Below, in pieces: positions 24,801 through 36,800 of a stretch of 64,000 bases of DNA; the stretch's first letter is position 1; the number at the start of each line of letters is the position of its first letter. The stretch comes from Glandiceps talaboti (taxonomy: Eukaryota > Hemichordata > Enteropneusta > Spengelidae): assembly GCF_964340395.1 (NCBI RefSeq), contig NC_135568.1:20909081-20973080 (forward strand), given 5' to 3'. A program made the translations under genes and the position numbers. The notes beneath the pieces were generated by a model. That model searched no databases and was not told the DNA's origin. It worked only from the letters and a program-made list of their open reading frames with translations.

Positions 24801-27800
24801 AATTTGATATATTTTTAATTTTCATGAATGGAAAATCATTTTTCATCAAAATTTGCCGGAAATACGTACATTTTTAATGTGACAAATTTGGGCTAAGAAT
24901 ACCCGAATACGTTCAGTGCAAATGTACAGTAACAAACATGGCTGCCACATCGGAGCTACCTCTTGGTACTACGATCGCAATTCACATCCAAACGTGATCA
25001 TTTAGGACATTAATTTTACCATGGAACCGTACCGGAGTAGTTATTTCTAAAGAACATGTATAAATATTAGGTTTTTGTTCGTATTTATCGATATAGTGCG
25101 AAAATTGCCGTGACATCGTACATCGTATGTGTACTGTGTATTACGTATACGGGAAGGCTTGGAAATTACGGTCTTGATATACCCGGCCATAGAAACTACC
25201 AACGTACCTTCTACTTTACGACGGTACTACATTTACTGGTTTTGTTTCGGCAACCATTGTTATAATCAAGGCGATAAATAAGTTCATAAATGATGATAGA
25301 CGCAGTGTCGCTGTTCACTTCCTTCATTAACGGCATTGAATAGAATCTCTTGAAGACGTTCATGCCAAAACAAATGGGCGGTCCATGAAAACGGGGGCGA
25401 TGCGCCGCTCAAAAACACCTCATGGAGAACACTGCATACACAGAAGCATGCAAACAGTGCCTGTTTCTTATCAACAGGACGGCAACTATATTTGCTAAGA
25501 AAAAAATCAAAAGGAGCACAATTTTGGAGGCGATGTAGAAATATCGACGTCAATGTTGATGCATAGAAATGAGTAGCATGATTTTTTATAGGACTACGCC
25601 AAAAGACAAAAGGAGTAGTCGAGCACAAAACTACCGACCACATACAATGTTTTGATACCAATGTACACAGATACAAGCTGAGTGATACCAGTATATCTGT
25701 CCCTTAACAAAATCACATTCAATGGTGCACAAATTCGATCAAAACAGGTTCACACATCGTAAACTCAACTTTACTGTACTGTGGAGTGTGATCGCTAATC
25801 ACGCTTCCAGAACGTTCTTGTTAACCATGTGCTTTGTAATGAGTCAGCATCTAAACATGACCCCTCAACTCCACAACTTTTAGTACAGTACCACCTCCAA
25901 CAACACAATATTGTCAGCTATCACAAGTTTTTAGCTTACGCAAATAGAGACGAGATAGGGGTCCCCAACGGGTGGCGGATAGCGTTTGCTGCTATGCATG
26001 CTGGGAAACCCGGAATAAAACTGCGTGGAGACCCCCATAGAGTTGTAAACCGAAAGTAGATAGAAAGTAAGAACAGAGACAAATACAAGAGTTCCAGGGC
26101 GCTAGAGGGCACCCTGGAACTAAATATATGAAAGGTTCACAAATGATAAAAAGTATACAATCAACTGGTATTAAATAGCACCAATGGCATTGCAGCACAA
26201 CTGTACAGTTTTTAAAAATGTTTACCCACATGCTGATACACCTATGACCTTGGTATAGGTGTTAATTTTCTAAATGACTATCCAGTTGCCTATCCAACCC
26301 TATTGTTATCTTTGCAATATGCACAATCATTTGGCTGTTGCCATGGGTATAGTGTACATACATTTTTTGAATGTTTATTCATTTGTTTATTAATTTCTCA
26401 AACTTGATACAAGGACAACACACTATTGCATACATACATGTACCGGTATGCATGTCAATTTATTTTGTGATACAATCCAAGCTAGGATCCAATATGACCA
26501 CCAGACAGCCATTTTGTTACTATTTTTCATGTCCAAAGCCATTACGCAGACATGCCTGAAAAGATCTCATTCAAAGTTGGTATGAGAACAATGTTCTATT
26601 ACATAAATATGCAAGTGAATTTATGTCATGATATGATCCAATATGGCCACCAGGCAGCCATATTTTAACGATTTTTTTCATGTCCAGCACCATTAATTGG
26701 ACATGACTGGACCGATTTCTATCAAACTTGGTACAAGGACAACACACTCAGTGATTGGGAAGTCTCAAAACACCAATGTGACAATGGCCCCATTCCAGCA
26801 AAAATGAATGGGCCATTTTCAATTTCAATGGGCCATTCAGATTTTCTAATGGGCCCAAGTTAGCATTCATGATCCAACAATAAAGCGAAATAGTTAAAAT
26901 GAAGTAACCATAATAAGTAAAGTAATATTTCTGCTTGTTATTGTTTGTACAGTAGGGAAGCATGTTCAAGTCGCGAACCGTAAGTCCGTACCGTATGAAG
27001 CCATGCAACCGTTGTAAGCCTGACATGGCAGGGTTCGACACTGGAGTAAAAAAGCCACTATCCCACAGGACTAGTAAAATTGATAACGTAGTAGTCCTGC
27101 AAAAAATTAGGTGGTCCTGTCTTTAAGTGCTTTCGCTTGTTCACTTGGGCTCTTCATCTCTCTTAGTATTTGCTCTACTTCTAATTCACTTTTCCAAACC
27201 CCATATTTATTTCAAACCCTGTGTTGTAATTGAACTGTCTATTTCTTTGTAGTTGTTTGTGCATCATCAACTCCTTACTGTAATTTTGTTCTCTTTTTAA
27301 TGTTTTGGAGCTTCTTTTTTTTTTTGCTTTCTGTGAGTAGTTTGTCTTAATTGGGGGGGGGGGGGATAATAAGATGTTATGTGGTCTTATTTCTAGCTTA
27401 AATACTACATAACATTTCTGGTACACATTGATCTAACTATTGCATTTTTAAAAGACAAAAAATTACCTTCCCATAGAGCAAGTCTTTATAGTGTTGTCCT
27501 CAGTGCATATTATAATGTATTTACAACATAAAAATAAATAAATTTGAAGGTTACCAGCAGTTAGAGTAAAATTTCGGCACTAATATTACATGTACAAGTC
27601 ACTTCGTCTATTTTCGTATCTATGTACTTCCGGGTTGACATAAACGTTAAACGTGATACAGTCGGCCCTATAATTACTAAGAAATGACAAAACCGTTCAC
27701 AAAATAAAGTTCAGGATTTTAATTTTTCAAACTGAATATCAATATCCACTACACATTCAATAACTGGTTTCGTGTATTCAGAAATGTCCCCCAAAACACG

Positions 27801-30800
27801 AACACAGAACACGGAATCGTGTCAGTGTTACTAGCTAAGTTAGCAGTACGAATACCATGGTTTCATTGTATAATTTGTAGACTGTAAGTTGTACCGGTAA
27901 AAAATATGATCATCACATCATGTAGGAAGTACAAAAACATAGAACACGTTGTTTTCTTGCTGAATAAACACACTGAAATAGCATTACGGTCAAATTGCGT
28001 CTTCGATTTTGACAGCCACCATTGTTATGATTGAGCTCCATTCCGTTGAACGTGGCCGGGTGAACGCTGACATTCAATTTGTACAGCATTTTTACAAAGG
28101 GAGCTCGTCAATAACATACCGAATAATTAACTCAGAAACGTAGTTTAAATACTAACTGATCTAAAAATTACTGTCTAGAAAGACTACGCATCGGTACATA
28201 AATACGAAATCATTCGACAAAGATTTCAATCTCGCAGTGTACAGGCCAGCCTTACCCGTATTATACACATATCATCGGAAAAGTGGACATCGCGACGGTA
28301 GTTTTCTGTGGTAGCGATTTGAGTTGTTACCTACAAGATTAGTAATTGTGTTGATAAATTTATGCTTCAAGTATTTATTCTTAAACATCGGTGATCATAA
28401 TCACTGATCGTAACATTCATTCAAGGAGTTGACGTCTTTTCTCATGCATGATGAACACAGTGACGGCCAGGCGAGGTCATCGAAGGGCATACTAATTTGA
28501 ATATCTTGAATCGTATTGGTTTGATCTGTTTCACTATACCCGGGGAATGGTCACGCGTGTATCGTGTATTCAAATAGTCAAACATGGATAGAGGGACATG
28601 AAACAGTATAAGTATTCAGATTTGCTTTGCAAAAGACGACGTGTGGGGGGCATCATTTCAAACAGCTGACATGAGTTGGGTTTACAATGTACTTCCGTAC
28701 TTCGCCTCTACCGAATCAGCACTCCAGCACTGAAGTGTCTAAATTTCACTGTTAGCCACAATGCGCCAAGAAGTCGATTTCAATGTGCCAATTTTCAATA
28801 AATGCGACTATGGCGCGGGGCGCGTTGACTTCCCAATCACTGCACACTATGGCATACATATGCATGTCGATTTATTTTGTAATACAATCCAATATGGCTG
28901 CCAGGCGTCCATTTTGTTACTAATTTTTCATGTTCAAAGCCATTATGCACAAACCCTGAACAGATCTCATTTAAAGTTGGTATAAGGACAATGTTGTATT
29001 ACATAAATAATGCAAGTGAATTTATATCATGATACGATCCAATATGGCCACCGGGTGGCCATTTTTAAAATGTTTTTTCATGTCCAGAACCATTACTTGG
29101 ACATGACTGGAGCGATTTCTATCAAAATTGATACAAGGACAACACACTATGGCATACATATGCATGTCAATTTATTTTGTGATACAATCTAAGCTAGACA
29201 GCCATTTTGTTACTAATTTTTCAAGTTCAAAGCTATTATGCAGACATGCCTTTGAACATTTTGTTCATATGATTTTTCTATGTTTGGGACCATTAAACAG
29301 ACAATTATTTTAAAGACTATGATGTACATATGTATGTTAACTTGTGTTACGATATGATCCAACAGGACTGCTAGGATGCCAATCTGTTGTGATTTTTTCA
29401 TGTCTGGAGCCATTTGGAATCCAAACTGGGATCAATAGCTCCCAAACAGCGGGGACTATGTCATCTACAATGGCTTGTTCAAGTTGTTGACCAAAATTCA
29501 CATTTTTACGCCTAATTTGTATATCACTGATGAGATCATTACATGCTTAATATTTATTTCTTCATCTATACAGCTACAGATGGATTCCTGTTAAATTTCA
29601 GCCCAATCTGCTGAGTAGTTTTGGAATTATAGGTTTTTAACTAAAAAGACACATTTTACCCCTAATTTATATATTGCTAAGGGACTCATCATGTCATGAA
29701 CAAATCATAATTTACTCCTCCCCCTCAAGAATGTTCCCACCAAATTTCATGGCAATCTGCCCAGTAGTTTTGGAGTTTAAATTTTTTGACCAAAAATCAC
29801 AGTTTTGACCCAAAACCCACATCTCTGATGCAATCATTTTCATTTGAACAATTTTCCAACTAGACACCAAAAGTAACATGATCACCAAATATCAAAGCAA
29901 TCGGTCCAGTAGTTTTTGACTTTAAGTTGTTTACACACACACACACACACACACACACAAATCCACACAGAGACAGACAGACACTTTGCCATGCCTATAG
30001 CACTACTACACCTTATCAGCTCATTGTGTGATTCCCATTACATTCAATTTTAGAAGGGGTAAGTAGATTTTTAAATTTGTTTTTTCATTTGTGAGTGTCT
30101 AGATCAGATAGTTATGTTTTCCATTGTTTTCCATATGGTCTCTTGTGTTATTAGTTTCTTCTCATCAGATGTACAGCCGTTACAGGTTGGAAGAACAGTT
30201 TTATATTGTCTTTTTCAGTTGATGTCAGATTTCGCATCCACTATTTCTTGTGACACTTCCACAATTTCGTGATTTAATTTTATTTCCTGAATACACAAAA
30301 AAAGTTTTGGGTTGGAATGAAAAACTAGGTGGGGGTCGAGTAACCGGAACCAAACAACTTTTGTTATTAGGCCTAAGGGTCTGGTCATGATTTCTAGGGT
30401 CGATTCTGTCGATTCGATTTGTTTTCAACAGTAACTGCAGAATAATACCTCCACAATTTGCATATCGCTGATGGGATCGTCACGTAATGAATTCACACTT
30501 CATTTACATCCCCAGACACATCCAATTAAATTTCAGCCCAATATGCTAAGTAGTTTTGGAATTAAAGATTTTTCACTAAAAAGACACATTTTTAGCCCTA
30601 ATTTGCACACACAAACACACATCCACACACATAGACAGGCAGACACTTTGCCATGCATATAGCACTACTGTACCTTATCAGTTCAGTTGTGCTAAAAATA
30701 GAAGAACATGTTGACAAAGTTCGATATAATTCATATTCAATAGTTATTTCGGCATTGTGAAGTACGAATATAGGGTAAGTGACGGGGTCACGTCATAGTC

Positions 30801-33800
30801 GCTACAAAAGTAGCTCTACATGAGACCACAGGACTTACAAAACTACTTTTTCCATCAAAATCTATCATTTCTATTAATCTTTTCATGTACCAGCATGTGC
30901 TTGAACCTGTGGCTTGAATCCACATTGTAACATCTGTAATTCGAGCGTGGGACAAAATCAATTTTGGTGTAAAAAATGTGCAGGGTCAAAAGCTTTTATA
31001 TATAGTAGTAATCACAGATCAACATAGACAATTTATTTAGGGTAACATAAATTACCAATAATGGCAAATCAGGTTTGAATCTTAAAATTTACTTTGAATT
31101 GAAAGTAAATGACCATAACATTTAGATTTGGAACTCCATTACACGATGTTGGTGGTCTGTATGTTAATCACTATCAATGATGGATTCATTTTGTCTGCAG
31201 TTTCCGTATCAAATTTGCTTGATATGAAAATTTCTGTTTCAAGAAATCTCCAAAATTTCTGACCTAAAATTTCCCTTTTACTGTATATAAAATTTGGATT
31301 AACATGTCTTTACACTTTTTCAAACTACAGCTTAACTGTATCATACTTCAACAATAAGTGTTAAGGATGGACCACTGGAAATTAAATCTGGTGGTCTAAA
31401 ATAAAAACACAGTGGTAACTAGACTCAAAAATACTGCTACAATCAAACCACACAAATAGTAAAGAAAGTGAAAGTTAGTGGGTTTTTGATAGAATAGAAG
31501 GGTCAGACAAAATCTGACAAGTAGTCCATACTACAACTGTCATAACTTTCACATACCTCAGAAAGTTTCCGTAAACTTGATGTAAATTTACTGGGATCAA
31601 AATCACTTTCAGTGGGACTTCTGGGAGATCTTGGACCTGATAACAAAACAATAGTTACATTGAGTATTTGAATTATAATAAAACTCACAGCATATAGAAG
31701 GGTGGAAAAGTGCATGTATTTAGCAAATATCCATATTTATACATTCATAAATAAATTACAATTGTCATTGCCTAAGTCAGTGATTTAATTTCAATATCAC
31801 CATTCTGATTAAATCTGATTCATTTAATTGTTTTTTTGTTTTATTTTGTCATTCTGAAAATGATCGGAGTGAACTAGAAGGCAAAGAACAATATACAAAA
31901 GAAATAAAGATATATACAGGAATCAAGCCATATTCCTACATCAGATTTTAATCAGATTGGCATATCACTAGCATAAAAAAATAGTGCCAATGGTGTTGTT
32001 GCACAACTGTACAGTTTTTAAAAATGTTTTCCCATATGCTGATCCATGCTGGCTATAGGTGTTCATTTGCTGAATGATTATCCATACATTATTCATTTGT
32101 CTATTTACCCATTATATTTGCAATATATGTGATCACTTGGCTGTTGCTATGGGCACGGTCTTGTTGCTAGGCACATTTGCATACTTTTTTGAATGTTTAT
32201 TCATTTGTCTATAAATCCGTATTATCTGCAATATATTGTGATCATTTGGCTGTTGCTATGGGTGTGGTCTTGTTGCTAGGCACATTTGCAAACTTTTTTT
32301 GAATGCTTAAACACTCCTAAGAATGTTCCCATGAAAACTCTCGAAGTAAATCCGAAGGGAACTGACTGAAAAAAGGTCATTTTAAGGTGTTTGCAGACGC
32401 TTTTTTAAAGTTTTAAAACCAGAATACGTTTCACAAACATGTCGTCTAGCAAAATAGCAATAGTGATTGTGAGCATTTTGAATCACCTTTAATCAAAACG
32501 ACAATTAGAATAACTGAAGACTCATTTCATCCACTGCTTAGTGATATTTTTATTGGATGACATGCCGGGAAATCTTCTTCAGGTCAAATTTTACGCTGTA
32601 TTAAAAAAAATCAGCCTTTTCTCCATTTACATTTTCAAGCCCCCAGACTAAGTTCTAAAGTCTCGAAGTCGACAGTACTTCCTCGTAATCATCTGAAATT
32701 TTTGCTGGTGCTTTCTTAGGTATTGTTCTTACAAATTGTGTCTGGGAATTTGTAAGTTCACATTATTATGTGTGAAATTGATGATTAAGTGAGAAAAATC
32801 TGTCAATAAGCTTCCCATTATAATTTGTCAACTTTCGAGGCGTGTTGTAAAAGAACGACAGATGGCAGAAAAAAAATGAGACACACTTTTGTTATGTGTG
32901 AAGTGAACATTCTAAAACACCAAAGAAATGGAAAATTTATTTTATCTTTCATCTACTGCGTACAAAAGGGTTTAGGGTCGGCAGTGAAAAACTAGGTGGG
33001 GTCAGGTATTAACTGGAACCACACTATTTTTTTAGGCCCAATAGTAGAAATCACAATTAAATATAGAAATTTTGATCAATGTCCTTACTTTAAGAAAAGG
33101 TGCCCTAAAATTAAACACTAGAATTTACACAATATTTATAGCATATACATTGGGGGATAAATTTTCAGTAGATGTACATGTATGACACATGACTATCTCA
33201 AGGAAAGTGATATCTGACCAAATTACCACTAATTTATGTATGCAATCTATATCACAAAGTGGACTGACAAGTTATAGACATGTACTTTTCAAAGAACAAC
33301 ACAGGTGACAAAAATTAGGAATTACTGAATGTTTAGTAAAGACTATTTTATCAACGCTATGACAGTGACCATACAATGTTCAATAAATCATGACTTGTAC
33401 ATGTATGGACATACATGTACAAACACAGAGACCCAGGAATACATGTATATCTATTAGCTTTCATGTAATATGACAACAGTTGAGACCTGTACTGTGTACA
33501 ATTTAACAACTGTCATGTTCTCATTAGACCATACAAATGTACATGTATCTGGTGATTAGCTGCCCAAACTCTTACACTGTAATAGTGTTTTACACAGACA
33601 CATTTGGTGATTATTCATCACTCTTACACACACAAAATCATCTGCATCTTTGACACTATGGACTCTGAATGTTTACATGTATAAGCCAACTCTAAGTAGC
33701 ATGTTTACAATGTATATAAAATAAAAACACATAGTTTATCTCTTATATTGTTTGTCTATCATTAGCTCTCATACCACATATTACCTACATCTTGCCACTA

Positions 33801-36800
33801 CCAAAATACAAAATACTTTTACTTTAACTCACCAGCACTGCAATATATGAACTAGGTATATTGTACTTATGTAGTACATGTACATGTGTACATGATGTTA
33901 AAACTACATACATGTATGTCATCATGTACCCAAAATCCAAAAGCAAACTTGAAATTACATGCATATCATTTCTGGCCTTTCTTCGTTTAGCTGGACAAGA
34001 CTGTATTGGTAACAAAATGAACTTGTCACTATATGTAAAGAGGCAAAGTTCATAATAATTATTACTATTATTTGTACATTGCTGAATAATAGCAAAAATA
34101 CATGTATACATGCATGTGTATACCATACTTGTATCATGTTCCTATAGTAACACTAAATTGTAAAAAGTCCAATGTTTAAAGCCCAAGGTGCAACCAGGCT
34201 AGGTGCCCATGCTACGAAAGTAGGTTTGTGCATGTGCAACCGAATATGTTTGTTTATCTGGGAGGAGCATTTGATAAATACAACCCAGATAGTTTATCAA
34301 CATATCAGCAGTTGTTCACACATATTGGTTACATGTAGGTCTTGCCTAATCCTAGACTCTCTTTCTGTCCACGGAGCTTCGCATCACTCAGAGCTTTCGC
34401 ATTGTGTGTAATCTCTGTTTGTGTGGTATGTAAAAATTGTAATGTTTTTTTTGAGTGTGGCAACAGGGCCCAGCTGAAAATTACAGACCAATCTCGCTTA
34501 CATGTGTATGCTGTAAACTTCTGGAACACATAGTAACAAAACACATCATGAACCATGCAGAATCAAATAATATCCTTTACCCATTACAACATGGATTCAG
34601 GCAGCATCGATCCTGTGAAACTCAACTACTTGAGCTCATAGACGACCTACAATGTAGCCCTCAACATGGAAAATGGTAAACAGACAGATGTTCTAGTTAT
34701 GGACTTTTCCAAGGCCTTCGACAGAGTCAGTCTCAACCTGTTGGTACATAAGTTACATCACTTTGGTATAAGAGGTAAAACCCTAAATTGGATACAATCT
34801 TTCCTACTTCATCGTACCCAAATAGTTGTCACAGATGGTGAATCATCAGACACTATAGCAGTTGAATCAGGGGTCCCACAAGGGTCTCTATTGGGACCGT
34901 CACTGTTCCTATTCTACATTAATGACATACACGTAGGCTTGAACTCCACTGTACGCCTGTTTGCAGATGACACAATAGCTTATCTTACCATTACTTCAGA
35001 AGCTGATAGCCAAATTCTACAATATGATCTTGACAAGTTAGCTGCCTGGGCAGACAAGTGGAAAATGTCCTGCCATCCAGATAAGTGTTCTGTCTTATCA
35101 ATAACAAGGAAACGATCACCAATGATCAGTGACTACAAATTAAATGGAAAGACAATAAAACACAGTTCATCCGAAAAGTACCTGGGGTGCACTTTGACAA
35201 CTGAACTTGACTGACACCAACTTGATATGTAATAAGGCAAACAAAACCCTCGGTTTTCTACGCAGAAACCTCAACATAGGATTCACTGCAATTAAAGAAA
35301 AGGCATACAAAACACTTGTTAGACCTATGGTTGAGTATGCCACCACTGTTTGGGACCCATATAGACAATCTGATATAATCAACCTAGAAAAAATACAAAG
35401 GCGTGCTGCCCGGTATGTTACTAGTAGATACAGAAACTGCTCCAGTGTTAACAACATGATACAAATTCTAAATTGGAAATCACTAGAACAACGCAGGAAA
35501 GAAGCTAGACTAGCAATGCTGTACAAAATATCAACAGGAACAGTTGCTATGAACAAAGACCAGTATCTTAAACCTCCATCAAGATATACCAGACACATGC
35601 ACAGTAAAAGTTACCAAATACCAACATTCAAAACAGACTACAGAAAATATTCATTTTTCCCTAGAACCATTGTAGAATGGAACAATCTACCACCAGACAT
35701 TGTAACTGTAGGTTCACTTGATGCTTTCAAGTCTCAAGTGGCATCACACTTGGACATCTAAATGTACATTAACTTTTCATTTTATTTATTCATTTATTTA
35801 TTTATTTATTTATTATTTATTTATTTATTTACTTTGAATCAGTACTGCTTTAATTCACCATCCTCATCTTTGCTGCCACTCACTGGCAAAATCTTCAACA
35901 TGTTGAAGGTGGCCAGTTATGGAAGAAGAAGAAGGAGAAATTGGTGTATGGGCTTTACAGAACATCCAAAATCCAATGAAATGTAAAGAAATGAGGTTAT
36001 GTTTCTCCAAGTCCAATGTCAATCTCCCGCCGTTAGTAATAGGTGAAACCGACCTAGAGGTGGTTGACTTACAGTGTCTAGGTTTAACAGTGGCTAGTAA
36101 TTTGAAATGGGATTCACACGTTGACGAAATAATCAGTAATGCGTCTAAGTGTCTCCATATTTTGCGAGTTTTGAGTAGGTATGGTGCTAGCGAAGACGAT
36201 CTTAAATTGATCTACATTTCACTTGTACTTTCATGTATAGAATTCTCTAGCATAGTGTGACATGCTGGCCTGTCTGTTAAACTCAGGTTCACCATGGAGA
36301 GTATTCAGAAAAGAGCTGTCAGAATTATTCACCCCTTCATTTCATACAGTGAGGCTCTTAATCTGCTGAATTTGGATACACTTGAAGCCAGTCGTCTTCA
36401 GATTTGCAAAAAATTCGCAAAAAGTATAATACACCCTGATCACAAGCTTCACTATTTAATTCCCGATGTACAGTACCATAAATATCAAACACGTCAGAGA
36501 CAGAGAGTGGACTTTAAATGCACAACAAAGAGAAAGGATGATAGCCCAGTTGTTTACAGTGTCAGACTTTTACAATAACGAGGAGCTGTGGATTTTGTTT
36601 TTAGTCCGTCCATTTTAGGGTTGTACTGTGTTTTTCCCCCCTATTATTGCACATGTATATTAGTCGACATAGTATGTACAATTCATTTTTTATATGTCCT
36701 TTTAATTTTGTATGTATCATTTTACATGTATTATGAATTGTCAGTATTTTATTTTTGTACGAGTATTTGAATTTTAGAATTTTAAACACCCTGTGTCTAC

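Noticed and set aside
24931-24990. Short frame MAATSELPLGTTIAIHIQT with a YY1-like start
   Set aside because: Stops after 19 codons with no donor site in frame; no evidence of transcription or family.
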